Positions 53,803 to 62,755 of a stretch of DNA of 64,000 bases are shown one piece after another. The stretch's first letter is position 1, and each line of letters opens with the position of its first letter. The translations under genes and the position numbers were made by a program. Source of the stretch: Archangium sp. (GTDB lineage Bacteria; Myxococcota; Myxococcia; Myxococcales; Myxococcaceae); the NCBI GenBank assembly GCA_030681645.1, contig JAUXRX010000049.1, forward strand, positions 496,001 through 560,000, read 5' to 3'. The notes beneath the pieces are model-generated. The model was not told the DNA's origin, searched no databases, and saw only the letters and a program-made list of their open reading frames with translations.

Positions 53803-54540
53803 TCAGCCGCGCTGCCGCGCGATTTCGTAGAGCAGCACCCCGGTCGAAACCGACGCGTTGAGGCTGGCCACCTGACCCTGCATGGGGATGCGGACCTTGA
53901 AGTCGGCGTGGCCCAGCACGCCCTTGCGCACGCCGCCGCCTTCGGCGCCGACGATCACCGCCAGCGGGCCGGTGAGCTTGGCGTTCCAGGCGATGTCCTT
54001 GCCCTCGGGATCAGCGGCGACGGACCAGAAGCCCGCTTCCTTGAGCTCCTCGATGGCGCGGGACAGGTTGGTGACGCGCGCCACGTGGCAGTGCGAGGTG
54101 GCCCCGGCCGAGGCCTTCACGGCGACGGCGGTGACCTGCACCGCGCGGTCTTTCATGATCACCACGCCCTGCGCTCCGAACGCGTGCGCCGAGCGGATGA
54201 TGGCGCCGAGGTTGTGTGGATCCTGGATGCCGTCGAGCAGCACGATGACCGGCTGCTTGCCGCTGGCCTTGGCCTTCTTGATGAGCTCGGTGAGGCCGAT
54301 GTATTCGAAGTCCTTCACCTCGGCGACGACGCCCTGGTGCGACTCGCCTTCGGTCATGCGATCGAGGCGCTCGCGATCGACGACCTCGACCTTCACCCTC
54401 GCCTCTTTGGCGCGGGTCATCAGCTCGCCCTGCACGCGCTGGTTGACCACGCCCTCGGCGATGGCGATGCGCTCGACGGTGTCGGGGCGGCCCTTGAGGG
54501 CCTCCATCACCGGGTTGACTCCAAAGATGATGCCGCTCAC
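53803..54540 (-). CDS. rlmB: 23S rRNA (guanosine-2'-O-)-methyltransferase RlmB (TrmH family)
   Basis: 245 aa from the GTG at 54540, overlapping the upstream gene by 4 bp. SPOUT fold with an N-terminal substrate domain (IFGVNPVMEALKGRPDTVER) and the trefoil-knot motifs LLDGIQDPHNLGAIIRSAHA, AVIVGAEGGGVRKGV and IPMQGQVASLNASVSTGVLL. It 2'-O-methylates G2251 of 23S rRNA. Confidence 0.94.
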   Translation of the reverse strand: MSGIIFGVNPVMEALKGRPDTVERIAIAEGVVNQRVQGELMTRAKEARVKVEVVDRERLDRMTEGESHQGVVAEVKDFEYIGLTELIKKAKASGKQPVIVLLDGIQDPHNLGAIIRSAHAFGAQGVVIMKDRAVQVTAVAVKASAGATSHCHVARVTNLSRAIEELKEAGFWSVAADPEGKDIAWNAKLTGPLAVIVGAEGGGVRKGVLGHADFKVRIPMQGQVASLNASVSTGVLLYEIARQRG

Positions 54541-54950
54541 ATGACCTCGACGGGGAACGAGAGGTTCTTCACCTGGCGCGAGCACAGCTTCTCGGTGCAG
54601 ATGAAGAAGGTCACCTTCGCCTCGACGGTGCTGCTGCCGTGCGCGGTCGGGGTGAAGGGCACCTCGAACCGGGGGTCTTCCTTCTTCGCGTTGAGCGAGT
54701 CGGCGAGCGTCAGCTTCTCCTTGCCCAGCTTCGACTGCTTGCTCGAGAGCTCGATCTTGAGCGGCGCCTCGTCGGAGACGTGCGCCCCGTTCTTCGACTT
54801 GATGGCGATGATCACCTTGCCGGTCTCGCCGGCCTTCAGCTTCGTCGACGTACCGTCGGTGGTGACCTCGTAGAACGACGCCAGGTCGGTCTCCGCCCAG
54901 GCAGGAAGTGCAGCAACGACCATCAACACCGACATCAACGTACGCATCAT
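54537..54950 (-). CDS. Small secreted protein, possibly DsbD-alpha-like fold
   Basis: 137 aa. Signal peptide MMRTLMSVLMVVAALPAWA. The mature protein is beta-rich (KAGETGKVIIAIKSKNGAHV, VEAKVTFFICTEKLCSRQV), with two cysteines spaced CTEKLC. The fold of the sequence resembles the N-terminal periplasmic domain of DsbD in which a CxxxxC-like pair is redox active; this is a guess from pattern. Translationally coupled to rlmB. Confidence 0.5.
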   Translation of the reverse strand: MMRTLMSVLMVVAALPAWAETDLASFYEVTTDGTSTKLKAGETGKVIIAIKSKNGAHVSDEAPLKIELSSKQSKLGKEKLTLADSLNAKKEDPRFEVPFTPTAHGSSTVEAKVTFFICTEKLCSRQVKNLSFPVEVM

Positions 54951-54984
54951 GTTCTCTCTGTATGGCGGGCGGCCGGCTTCGGTT

Positions 54985-55875
54985 TCAAGCCGGGTGAAGC
55001 TCCCTGTACATCACTTCGGCCCGGATGATGATGGCTGAGGCGAGATCGACCCCGGTGGCAGCCTCCATTTCGGGCAGGGACGGCGAAGCGTTCACCTCGA
55101 AGATACGAGGCTTGCCCTGCCCCAATTCGAGCACGTCGACGGCACACACCTCGAGCTCGGTGAGGCGGGCGGCGGCCTCGGCGGCCTCCTTGAGCTCGGC
55201 GGTCACCTCGGTGGGCTCGATGCGGGCGTGGCGGGACAGGGTGCGGGACAGCCGGCCGGCGCGGGGAATGCGGGACGCCGCGGCCATCGCCACGCCACCC
55301 ACCACGAAGACGCGCACGTCGCGCTGGGCCTTCTTCACGTATTCCTGCATCACGATGTTGTGGCCCAGGCCCAGCACCGCCTCGAGCGCGGCCTCGAGCG
55401 ACTGGCGCGACTCGCACAGCATCACCCCTCTTCGTTCGCTGCCGGCCAGCAGCTTCACCAGCACCGGCACCCCGCCCACCTCGTCGACCATCGCCTGGAG
55501 ATCGCTGACCTCGCGCGACATCACGGTGGCCGGAATGTCGAGGCCGGCCGACGCGAGGCGCTGCAGGCAGCGCGCGGGGTTTCGGGAGACGCCGATGGCG
55601 CGGGCGCTGTTGAGCACGATCGCGCCGTGCGCCTGGAACTGGTCGACGATCGACAGGCCGTAGCTGGCGATCGACGCGGCGATGCGCGGAATGACGACGT
55701 CGGGCATGCGCAGCTGCTTCTGCCGGTAGACCAGGCCGGGCTTCTTGCGCCCCAGCCGCACCGACACCTCGACGGGGTTGAGCACCTTCACGAAGTGATC
55801 GCGGGCCTTCGCCGCTTCGATCAGCCGCCGGGTCGACGGGATGCTCCGGGAGCGGCTGAGGAGGACGATCTTCAT
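54985..55875 (-). CDS. rimK: RimK-like ATP-grasp ligase
   Basis: 296 aa from ATG 55875. N-terminal domain KIVLLSRSRSIPSTRRLIEA, then the ATP-grasp fold: PVLVKLLAGSERRGVMLCES, VMQEYVKKAQRDVRVFVVGG and the metal-binding FEVNASPSLPEME. RimK adds glutamate residues to ribosomal protein S6; related ligases make cofactors such as tetrahydromethanopterin. The length matches RimK. Confidence 0.85.
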   Translation of the reverse strand: MKIVLLSRSRSIPSTRRLIEAAKARDHFVKVLNPVEVSVRLGRKKPGLVYRQKQLRMPDVVIPRIAASIASYGLSIVDQFQAHGAIVLNSARAIGVSRNPARCLQRLASAGLDIPATVMSREVSDLQAMVDEVGGVPVLVKLLAGSERRGVMLCESRQSLEAALEAVLGLGHNIVMQEYVKKAQRDVRVFVVGGVAMAAASRIPRAGRLSRTLSRHARIEPTEVTAELKEAAEAAARLTELEVCAVDVLELGQGKPRIFEVNASPSLPEMEAATGVDLASAIIIRAEVMYRELHPA

Positions 55876-55939
55876 CGGCCTGCAGGCATATGACGAACTC
55901 CTGCAACGGATTCCAGTGCGGCCTGCCACCCAGCAGGTC

Positions 55940-57190
55940 ATGCGACTCTCCGGGCTGGCGGCGGCGGTGGTGCTGGTGTCGTGTCAGACGTACGACTTCG
56001 AGCGGGTGGTGCCGCTGACCGTGGCGCAGACCACGACGGACATCGTGGTGGCCAGCAAGCGGCTCAAGCCGAACGTGATGCTGCTGGTGGACAAGTCGGG
56101 ATCGATGAAGGAAGCGATCGACGACATGGCGCCGGGCTGCACCCTGAATTGTGGAAAGAGCGGCTTCCCCGATTGCCTCGCGGGGTGCCCCACGCGGATC
56201 TCCGAGCTGCAGAGCGCGATGTCGACGTTCCTGCAGTCCTCGGGCACGGTGGCGCGCCTGGGAGCAACCACGTACCCCATCGACGAGGGCTGCACGGCGC
56301 CCGCCAACATCGACGTCGCGCTGCCTCCCCCTACGACGAGCGACGAGGGGGCTGAAGCTGAGCTCGCTGACTCCGCGACCCGCATTGGAATGCTCATCAA
56401 CGGGCCGCGCCCGGTCGGAGGAACCCCGACGGCAGCGTCGCTCGCGTTCATCGGCACCTACAACGAGCTCAACAGGAACGCGGCCTCTGGGCAGGACGAC
56501 TACCGCGACGACTACGTGCTGCTGCTCACCGATGGGCTGCCCAACTGCAACGGCGCCAACCCGAACGGGATCTGCGGCTGTGGCAACAGCTGTAGCGTGG
56601 CGCAGACCACGGCCTGCGCCTGCACGTCGGCGTCAGCGAGCTGCGTGGGACTCAACTGCACGCGAGGCTGTCTCGACTCGGACGGCGCCGTCGAGAGGGT
56701 CAAGGCGCTCAGGCAGAAGGGCATCAGGACGATCGTCGTGGGGTTCGGCGCAGACCTCGCGTCCGGCTCGGGCCCGCAGGTGCTCAACGCGATGGCGCGC
56801 GAGGGCGGCGTGGCGCGCGAGTGTGCTACCGAGGGGACCGACCGCGAGTGCGGAGGCACGCAGGGGAGCTGCAACGTCACCACGAAGCAGTGCTCGACCG
56901 CGTTCTACCAGGCCGCGAACGGCACCGAACTGGCCACGACGCTCAGGAAGATCCTCGAGGTGATCGTGCCAGGCGACCCGTGCGAGTTCACGCTCGTGGC
57001 GAGGCCTTCCGACGCGCGGTACCTCACGGTGATGATCGACGGGGTCTTCACCGCTGAAGGCTCGGCCACGTACTCGTACGACTTCAACGCCAACAGGGTC
57101 ACCTTCCTGGGGCCACTGTGCGAGCGGCTCAAGGCCTCCACGCCTCAACATCCAGTCGCAGTGCAATTCCGGATCGTCGAGCGCTTCTAA
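55940..57190 (+). CDS. cglB: CglB-like VWA-domain lipoprotein (gliding motility family), copy 1
   Basis: 416 aa, the same as I recall for M. xanthus CglB. Lipobox LVSC with Cys15; QTYDFERVVPL follows, then a von Willebrand A domain with a DxSxS-type MIDAS (MLLVDKSGSMK, Asp51), TGGTPTAASL and LLLTDGLPNCNG. It is very Cys-rich (more than 20). CglB is an outer-membrane lipoprotein that acts as an adhesin in adventurous gliding of myxobacteria. It sits 64 bp from rimK, divergently, and is followed by a paralogue. Confidence 0.8.
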   Translation: MRLSGLAAAVVLVSCQTYDFERVVPLTVAQTTTDIVVASKRLKPNVMLLVDKSGSMKEAIDDMAPGCTLNCGKSGFPDCLAGCPTRISELQSAMSTFLQSSGTVARLGATTYPIDEGCTAPANIDVALPPPTTSDEGAEAELADSATRIGMLINGPRPVGGTPTAASLAFIGTYNELNRNAASGQDDYRDDYVLLLTDGLPNCNGANPNGICGCGNSCSVAQTTACACTSASASCVGLNCTRGCLDSDGAVERVKALRQKGIRTIVVGFGADLASGSGPQVLNAMAREGGVARECATEGTDRECGGTQGSCNVTTKQCSTAFYQAANGTELATTLRKILEVIVPGDPCEFTLVARPSDARYLTVMIDGVFTAEGSATYSYDFNANRVTFLGPLCERLKASTPQHPVAVQFRIVERF

Positions 57191-57220
57191 GGGCTCGATG
57201 AGTCAGCTAGGGTGCCCGCC

Positions 57221-58450
57221 ATGATGCGTTCCGTTGCGCTCTTCACCGTGCTGCTCTTCGCCGGTTCCTGCCAGACCTACGACTTCGAGCGGGTCGTGCC
57301 CCTCGCCGTCGCGCAGACCACCGACAAGACGATCGTCGCCAGCAAGCGCCTCAAGCCGAACGTGATGATCCTGGTCGACAATTCCGGGTCGATGGAGGCC
57401 CCCATCAGCCCCTGTGCGGCAGCGCCGACCTGCGGCTCGCCAGGGAACCGGTGCCCTCCCGGCTGCCCCACTCGCATCAGCGAACTCAAGAGCGCCATGG
57501 CGACGTTCCTTCAGACCTCGGCCACCATCGCCCGGCTCGGGGTGACGAAGTTCCCCGTCGACTCGCTGTGCGCAGCTTCGTCGAACGTGAACGTGCAATT
57601 TCCGGCGAAGTCCGTCACCGACGACGGCACCGACCCGGTGCTTTCGGCGAATGCACAGTTGGCCAACGGTTTCATCCAGGCCCTGGTGCCTGAGGGCGGC
57701 ACCCCCACCGGTGCTTCGCTCGACTTTCTCGGCACCTACCAGGAGCTGAACAACAGCGGCGACTCGAACGACGACTTCCGAGACGACTTCGTGCTGCTGC
57801 TGACGGACGGCCTGCCGAACTGCAACGACGCGAATCCCAACCAGCTCTGCAGTTGCGGCGGCACCTGCAGCGCCGCCCAGATCTCGAGCTGTTCTTGCAC
57901 CACCTCCACCTGCACCAACACGTTGTGCGCCAAGGGCTGCCTCGACAGGGACAACGCAGTCGACCGGGTGAAGGCGCTCCGCATGAAGGAAATTCGCACC
58001 ATCGTGGTCGGCTTCGGCGCAGACCTGACCTCCGGTTCCGGCCGGGACGTGCTGAACGCGATGGCCATCGAGGGCGGCTTCGCTCGCGACTGTCCCAATG
58101 GGACTGATGCCGAGTGCGGTGCGGGGGGCAGCTGCAACAACTTCACGAAGAAGTGCACCACCTCGTTCTTCCAGGCGTCCAACGGCACCGAGCTGGCGGC
58201 CGCCCTCCGGAAGATCAGTGAGTCGTTCCTCGGCGACCCTTGCGAATTCCTGCTCTCTGCCCGCCCGTCCAACCCGGCCTACCTCGCCGTCATCGTCAAC
58301 GGACAGAGCCTCGCGGCGGGTCCGACCACCTACTCGTTCGATCCGGCCTCGAACAAGGTGACCTTCCTCGGCGCGCAGTGCACTGCGCTCAACGCGTCCA
58401 CGGCGCAGAACCCGGTCAACGTCGAGTTCCGCATCGTCGAGCGGTTCTAG
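57221..58450 (+). CDS. CglB-like VWA-domain lipoprotein, copy 2
   Basis: 409 aa from ATG 57221, with AGGG upstream. Lipobox GSC with Cys17; the same QTYDFERVVPL start as copy 1, MIDAS MILVDNSGSME (Asp53), EGGTPTGASLDFLGT and LLLTDGLPNCND, and an equivalent Cys pattern. The two genes are clearly a tandem duplication that has diverged through substitutions and a few length changes. Both end in VEFRIVERF or VQFRIVERF. Confidence 0.8.
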   Translation: MMRSVALFTVLLFAGSCQTYDFERVVPLAVAQTTDKTIVASKRLKPNVMILVDNSGSMEAPISPCAAAPTCGSPGNRCPPGCPTRISELKSAMATFLQTSATIARLGVTKFPVDSLCAASSNVNVQFPAKSVTDDGTDPVLSANAQLANGFIQALVPEGGTPTGASLDFLGTYQELNNSGDSNDDFRDDFVLLLTDGLPNCNDANPNQLCSCGGTCSAAQISSCSCTTSTCTNTLCAKGCLDRDNAVDRVKALRMKEIRTIVVGFGADLTSGSGRDVLNAMAIEGGFARDCPNGTDAECGAGGSCNNFTKKCTTSFFQASNGTELAAALRKISESFLGDPCEFLLSARPSNPAYLAVIVNGQSLAAGPTTYSFDPASNKVTFLGAQCTALNASTAQNPVNVEFRIVERF

Positions 58451-58514
58451 ACAACCTCGCCTCGAGCGGAATGCGGCTCTCGCGTCTCGACTTCGCTCGA
58501 CGTGAAGAAGGTTT

Positions 58515-58913
58515 TCAGAAGGTCAGCACGCGGGCCTCTTCGGTCAGCCGCCAGATCTGCGGCAGACCGAGGACCTCGTCGATCACTCCGGCTTCCTTCA
58601 GCTCGGCGGCAGACAGCCCGCACAGCTTCACGGTGGTGTCGCACGCCATCGCGCGCGCACCCATGCCGCGGGCGTCCTGGATCATGCGACCCGGCAGCGG
58701 CGCTCCCAGCCCTTCACCGCGCGTGGCCTCGGCGCGTTCGCGATCGGTGAGCGGCTTGCCGAAGGTGCCCTTCGCCAGCGCGCGGAGCGCCTCGAAGGAG
58801 AAGACGAAGATCACCTCGTCGCCCATGGCGGCGGCGGTGATGCCGGTCGAGGCGGTCTGCCAGGCGGCCTCGTAGCCGGCGTTGCTCACGAAGAAGACGA
58901 CGCGTCGGGACAC
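58515..58913 (-). CDS. DsrE-family-like protein
   Basis: 132 aa from a GTG at 58913. RRVVFFVSNAGYEAAWQTAS, then GDEVIFVFSFEALRALAKG and MGARAMACDTTVKLCGLSAA fit the DsrE/DsrF-like fold: a nucleotide-binding-like N-terminal strand and a conserved cysteine pair (ACDTTVKLC). Such small proteins are often sulfur carriers; exact role unknown. It is in the same orientation as, and 17 bp after, the nucleotidyltransferase gene. Confidence 0.65.
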   Translation of the reverse strand: MSRRVVFFVSNAGYEAAWQTASTGITAAAMGDEVIFVFSFEALRALAKGTFGKPLTDRERAEATRGEGLGAPLPGRMIQDARGMGARAMACDTTVKLCGLSAAELKEAGVIDEVLGLPQIWRLTEEARVLTF

Positions 58914-58930
58914 GGTGGTGAGTCTAGCCT

Positions 58931-59494
58931 TCAGGTCGCGTCGACGTCTGCGAGCAACTGACGCCATCGCACCAGGCGCACATCGTCGGTGCCCACGATC
59001 TCGGTCAGGGCCGCCGCGACATAGTGCCGATCGAAAGCCGCTCCACCGAACGCCACGAGCCGCTCGACGTCGATCAGGTCCTTCGCTCTGAAGAACAGGA
59101 GCTTCATGACGGCGAGGTCCTCCTGCGAAATGAAGGAAGCGGGCCGCCCCTCGAGCGAAGCCACCCGCAGCCGCCGCTGAATGCTCTCGTAGAAGGGAAT
59201 GCTCGGCACGAAGACGTCGACGCGCATCGAGCCTGCCCACGCCTGGAAGTCACCCCGCTCGGTTGCCTGTTGCGAAGCGCTCGCCTCGTCCACCGTGCAA
59301 CCAGCGACGCGCAGCGCGGCGAAGACCGGACCCAGGCGTGCGGGATCGACGAAGACGTCCACGTCGACGTCCTTCGTTGCGCGGGGAAAACCCCAGACGC
59401 CGAGAGCGAGCGCGCCACCGACGCCGTAGGGAATTCCAGCAGCCTCGAGCTCGTCTGCGACACGCCTCGCCACCTCGGGGGCGCTCAGGCTCAT
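58931..59494 (-). CDS. Nucleotidyltransferase of the MNT/AbiEii type
   Basis: 187 aa from ATG 59494. IPYGVGGALALGVWGFPR then ATKDVDVDVFVD is the polymerase-beta-like nucleotidyltransferase GG...DxD motif; a third acidic residue follows in SMRVDVFVPSIPF. The C-terminal segment FISQEDLAVMKLLFFRAKDL then DVERLVAFGG is shared with AbiEii-type proteins. It overlaps the upstream 80-aa gene by 4 bp. The family includes toxin nucleotidyltransferases of toxin-antitoxin modules, though roles here are unproven. Confidence 0.8.
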   Translation of the reverse strand: MSLSAPEVARRVADELEAAGIPYGVGGALALGVWGFPRATKDVDVDVFVDPARLGPVFAALRVAGCTVDEASASQQATERGDFQAWAGSMRVDVFVPSIPFYESIQRRLRVASLEGRPASFISQEDLAVMKLLFFRAKDLIDVERLVAFGGAAFDRHYVAAALTEIVGTDDVRLVRWRQLLADVDAT

Positions 59495-59733
59495 TTGCGC
59501 GCCGCCGCGACCAGCCGGCTCCACAGGGCCAGCGACTCTGGCGACCGCTTGTCCTCCCAGGCCCACGCCCGCTCCCGCTGGGGGTTGGCGTCGAGTGAGT
59601 CTCGGGCCCACCGGCACAGTTCGCTCAGGGTCCGGGAGCGCTCCTCGACGCTCATGCCCACGTAGGGGGCGATGTCTTCCCTGATGGCCTCACGGTCGGA
59701 ACGTGCCTGGAGCGACTTCGGAAGGACGGTCAT
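59491..59733 (-). CDS. Small helical partner of the nucleotidyltransferase
   Basis: 80 aa from ATG 59733. Helical and charged, with VEERSRTLSELCRWARDSL and EDKRSPESLALWSRLVAA. The stop overlaps the nucleotidyltransferase start (ATGA), indicating translational coupling. Short proteins of this type are often paired with AbiEii-like nucleotidyltransferases, so it may be an antitoxin or specificity partner; this is inference. Confidence 0.65.
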   Translation of the reverse strand: MTVLPKSLQARSDREAIREDIAPYVGMSVEERSRTLSELCRWARDSLDANPQRERAWAWEDKRSPESLALWSRLVAAARK

Positions 59734-59835
59734 CACCGACGAGGATACACCCGTTTTTCGGGGTCGCTGCGCTAGGCTTCTCCTTCTCGACGCCGGCTCA
59801 ATCAAGGCCACCCGGCGCCGCTTCTGGAGACGTTG

Positions 59836-60387
59836 ATGAACCCCCGAAAGCTTCTGGCGCTGCTCGTGTTGTCGACCGCCGCCTCCGCCACCGTCGTCGT
59901 GCACCGGACCCTGGATGAGATGGCCCAGCGCTCCCCGGTGATCGTGCGCGCGCGCGTGGTCCGCTCCATCGCCGCCTGGGACGAGCAGAAGCGCACCATC
60001 TGGACCTGGACCGAGCTGACGGTGACCGACCCCATCAAGGGTAAGCCGGGGCCGCTGGTGCTGGTGAAGCAGCCCGGCGGCGAGGTCGATGGCATCGGCC
60101 AGGCCGTCTCGGGTGCGGCCACCTTCCGCGAGGGCGATGACTGCGTGCTCTTCCTCGAGCCTGCCCCTCACGAGACGGGCGCGTTCATGGTCAGCGGCAT
60201 GGCCGCGGGCAAGGTGCTGATGACGCAGTGGAAGGGCCTGCCTGCTGCCGTGCGCGACACCCAGGGCCTCGAGTTCGCGCGCCCCGCGGGTGGAGGCGTC
60301 GTCGAGAAGGTGCAGGGCCCCGAGTTCCTCGGCAGTCCTGAGGCCTTCATCCAACGCATCCGCGCTGCGGCCGGAGGTGTGAAGTGA
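59836..60387 (+). CDS. Secreted protein of unknown function
   Basis: 183 aa from ATG 59836 with GGAGA upstream. Signal peptide PRKLLALLVLSTAASA. The mature sequence LDEMAQRSPVIVRARVVRSI and IWTWTELTVTDPIKGKPGPL is beta-rich, with no catalytic motif. The stop overlaps the metalloprotease start by 4 bp (GTGA), so it is translationally coupled and may be an accessory, chaperone or inhibitor of it. Confidence 0.7.
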   Translation: MNPRKLLALLVLSTAASATVVVHRTLDEMAQRSPVIVRARVVRSIAAWDEQKRTIWTWTELTVTDPIKGKPGPLVLVKQPGGEVDGIGQAVSGAATFREGDDCVLFLEPAPHETGAFMVSGMAAGKVLMTQWKGLPAAVRDTQGLEFARPAGGGVVEKVQGPEFLGSPEAFIQRIRAAAGGVK

Positions 60388-62591
60388 ACGCCCGCTTCGC
60401 CCTGCTCGCCCTTTCGCTCTTCTCCTCCACCGTGACCCTCGCTGACCCCAGCGGGCGGCGCTGGGGCCTCGCGGCGTGTGGCGCCGGCTGCGCCATGGGC
60501 ACGCAGTGCGTGTCGAACAAGTGCGTGCCGCAGTACCGCATCGCCACGTCGATCGAGAACACCGGCGGCACGACCATCAACCCGGCGCTCAGCTACGCGA
60601 GCTTCGTCACCCGCACCCAGGCCGCGTTCGCCGCGTGGACCGTGGGGCGGGTGAGCTGCAGCACCAGCTGGAACTCGGTGGTGGTGGCGCAGTTCTCGAC
60701 GCCCGCCGGCCTCGCCGCGAAGAACGGCTCGGATCGCTTCAACAACATCATCTGGCTCAGCGGCGGCTCGTGGATGCACCTGCCCGAGCAGCTCGCCGTC
60801 ACCACCACCAGCTACTACACGGCCAACAACGAGATCTTCGACGCCGACATGGAGATGAACAACAACGTCCGCTGGTCGGACAACCTCGCGGCGAACACCT
60901 ACGACGTCGAGTCGGTGGTGCTCCACGAGGCCGGGCACTTCCTGGGCTTGAATCACACCTCGAGCGGGAACGCGGTGATGTACGCCGACGTGAACCTGGC
61001 CGAGTCGAAGCGCGTGCTCACCGGCCTCGACACCGCCGACGTCTGCAGCGTGTACCCCGGTGACTCGGGCGCGCAGGGGCAGTCGTGCACCGCCGACGCG
61101 GAGTGCACCGGAGGCCGGGTGTGCCGTTCCCGCGCGGGCGGCACGTCGAAGATCTGCACCACCACCTGCACCACGTCCACCACCTGCACCACGGGCAACA
61201 CCTGCCAGGCCGCGAACCTGGGCATGGCGTGCCTTCCCCAGGTCGGCGCGCCCGATCAGTGCAAGTTCTGCCAGACCGGCGGCGAGTGCAGCTCGGCCCT
61301 GTGCCTGCGCTTCGACACCGGCATCACGTTCTGCAGCTTGAGCTGCACCGAGTCTGCGCAGTGCGGGCCGAACTACACCTGCCAGATGCCCGAGGGCTTC
61401 TGCGTGCCCAACGCGATGACCTGCACCAACCAGTGCACCACCGCCACCGAGTGCGCGACCGGGTACACGTGCACGGGTGGCACCTGCACTCCGCGCGGCG
61501 ACACCGGCGATCCGTGCACCGTCTCGCTCGTGTGCAAGGCGTGCAACGTGTGCACGAGAGAGAGCGCGGCGAGCCCGCTGTCATACTGCCGCGCGTGCTG
61601 CGCCGGCATGGGCCAGGGCGGGTTCTGCACCGCGTGCGCTGACTCGACGTGCGGTTCGGGCAACACCTGCGCGGCGCTGTCGTCGGGTGCCTCGAGCGTG
61701 TGCCTGCCCGGCTCGACCGCCCCCACCACCTGCCAGGCCTGCAACGGGACCCAGTGCGCCCAGGGCCTCACCTGTGTCGCGGGCCGGTGTCGCGCCGGCT
61801 GCAACCCCGCGGCGCCGGGCGCCTGCATGGCGTGCTTCTCGACCGGCGTATGCGCCTGCTCGGATGAGATCGGCTCCGAGGGCGAGGCCTGCGGAATCAT
61901 CGGCAACACCCTGGCGGCCTGCGGCGCGGGCCTCGCCTGCGTGGGCAGCACCACCACCGTGTGCCGCGCGAGGTGTGACGTGAACCAGGCCAACTCGTGC
62001 AGGACCGGGCAGTCGTGCCAGCTGATCAACGGCGTCGGGGTCTGCGTGCCCGGCACCGAGGGCAGCAAGTGCGCGAGCTGCGTTCCGGGCGCCAATACCT
62101 GCAACGCCGGCCTCGAGTGCTTCCTCGGCCGCTGCTACGAGCCGTGCAACACCAACCTGCCCAACGCGTGCTCGACCTGCGTGCAGTCGGTGGCAGGCGG
62201 CCAGGGCATCTGCGGCTGCCAGGATCAGATCAGCCCCGAGAATGGTCCGTGTGGCACCGCGCCCGAGGTGCATGCGTGCCAGGTGGGAACGAAGTGTCTC
62301 GCCGGGTTGTGCCGGGCCCGGTGCGATCCGATGAGCCCGCTCAACTGCCCCCTGGGGACGTCGTGTCAGAACGTCGGGGGACTCGATTACTGCGCGGACG
62401 AGGTGGCGAGCGGAGGAGGAGGAGGGACTGCCACGGGAGGCGGAGGCGGCACGCGGACCGGAGGGGGAGGAGCTGCTGCAGGCGGGGGGGGGGGGACGAC
62501 GGATCTCGGGTGCGGGTGCGGGGCTTCGGGCGGGCCGATCGGGGCTTTGGTGTTCGGGATCGTGGCGCTGATGCGTCGGCGGCGACGGTAG
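60384..62591 (+). CDS. Secreted matrixin-type metalloprotease with Cys-rich repeats and MYXO-CTERM tail
   Basis: 735 aa, GTG start overlapping the preceding stop. Signal peptide FALLALSLFSSTVTLA. Metzincin zinc motif HEAGHFLGLNH with His181, Glu182, His185 and His191, and Met-turn Met199. From about residue 225 the protein is a long series of Cys-rich modules (CTADAECTGGRVC, CTNQCTTATECATGYTC), then a Gly/Thr linker, and a C-terminal MYXO-CTERM-like sorting segment: LGCGCGASGGPIGALVFGIV followed by RRRRR. This predicts export, anchoring by a Cys-containing tail and later surface release. Such tails are a myxobacterial feature. Confidence 0.9.
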   Translation: MNARFALLALSLFSSTVTLADPSGRRWGLAACGAGCAMGTQCVSNKCVPQYRIATSIENTGGTTINPALSYASFVTRTQAAFAAWTVGRVSCSTSWNSVVVAQFSTPAGLAAKNGSDRFNNIIWLSGGSWMHLPEQLAVTTTSYYTANNEIFDADMEMNNNVRWSDNLAANTYDVESVVLHEAGHFLGLNHTSSGNAVMYADVNLAESKRVLTGLDTADVCSVYPGDSGAQGQSCTADAECTGGRVCRSRAGGTSKICTTTCTTSTTCTTGNTCQAANLGMACLPQVGAPDQCKFCQTGGECSSALCLRFDTGITFCSLSCTESAQCGPNYTCQMPEGFCVPNAMTCTNQCTTATECATGYTCTGGTCTPRGDTGDPCTVSLVCKACNVCTRESAASPLSYCRACCAGMGQGGFCTACADSTCGSGNTCAALSSGASSVCLPGSTAPTTCQACNGTQCAQGLTCVAGRCRAGCNPAAPGACMACFSTGVCACSDEIGSEGEACGIIGNTLAACGAGLACVGSTTTVCRARCDVNQANSCRTGQSCQLINGVGVCVPGTEGSKCASCVPGANTCNAGLECFLGRCYEPCNTNLPNACSTCVQSVAGGQGICGCQDQISPENGPCGTAPEVHACQVGTKCLAGLCRARCDPMSPLNCPLGTSCQNVGGLDYCADEVASGGGGGTATGGGGGTRTGGGGAAAGGGGGTTDLGCGCGASGGPIGALVFGIVALMRRRRR

Positions 62592-62597
62592 CGGAAG

Positions 62598-62713
62598 GTC
62601 GGGTCCGGGTCGGGCCCGGGTCGGAGACGCCGGGGTCGGAGACGCCGGGGTCGGGGTCGGAGACGCCGGGGTCGGGGCCGGGATCGGGATCGCGATCGGG
62701 TTCGCGATCGGGA
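62598..62713. repeat. Short tandem repeats of GGTCGGAGACGCCGGG type
   Basis: About 115 bp between the metalloprotease and a lipoprotein gene built from GGGTC/GGATC units. The 16-bp unit GGTCGGAGACGCCGGG occurs three times (around 62630, 62647 and 62666) flanked by simpler GGGTCC and GATCGC motifs. No gene or terminator is evident. Confidence 0.75.
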
Positions 62714-62755
62714 AGGGGGGCGGATTCGTGGACGGCGTCCGGGCCTTCGGTGGCT

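Noticed and set aside
62598-62713. GGTCGGAGACGCCGGG repeats as an origin or iteron array
   Set aside because: No replication gene nearby, units are irregular and grade into simple GGGTC/GATCG sequence.
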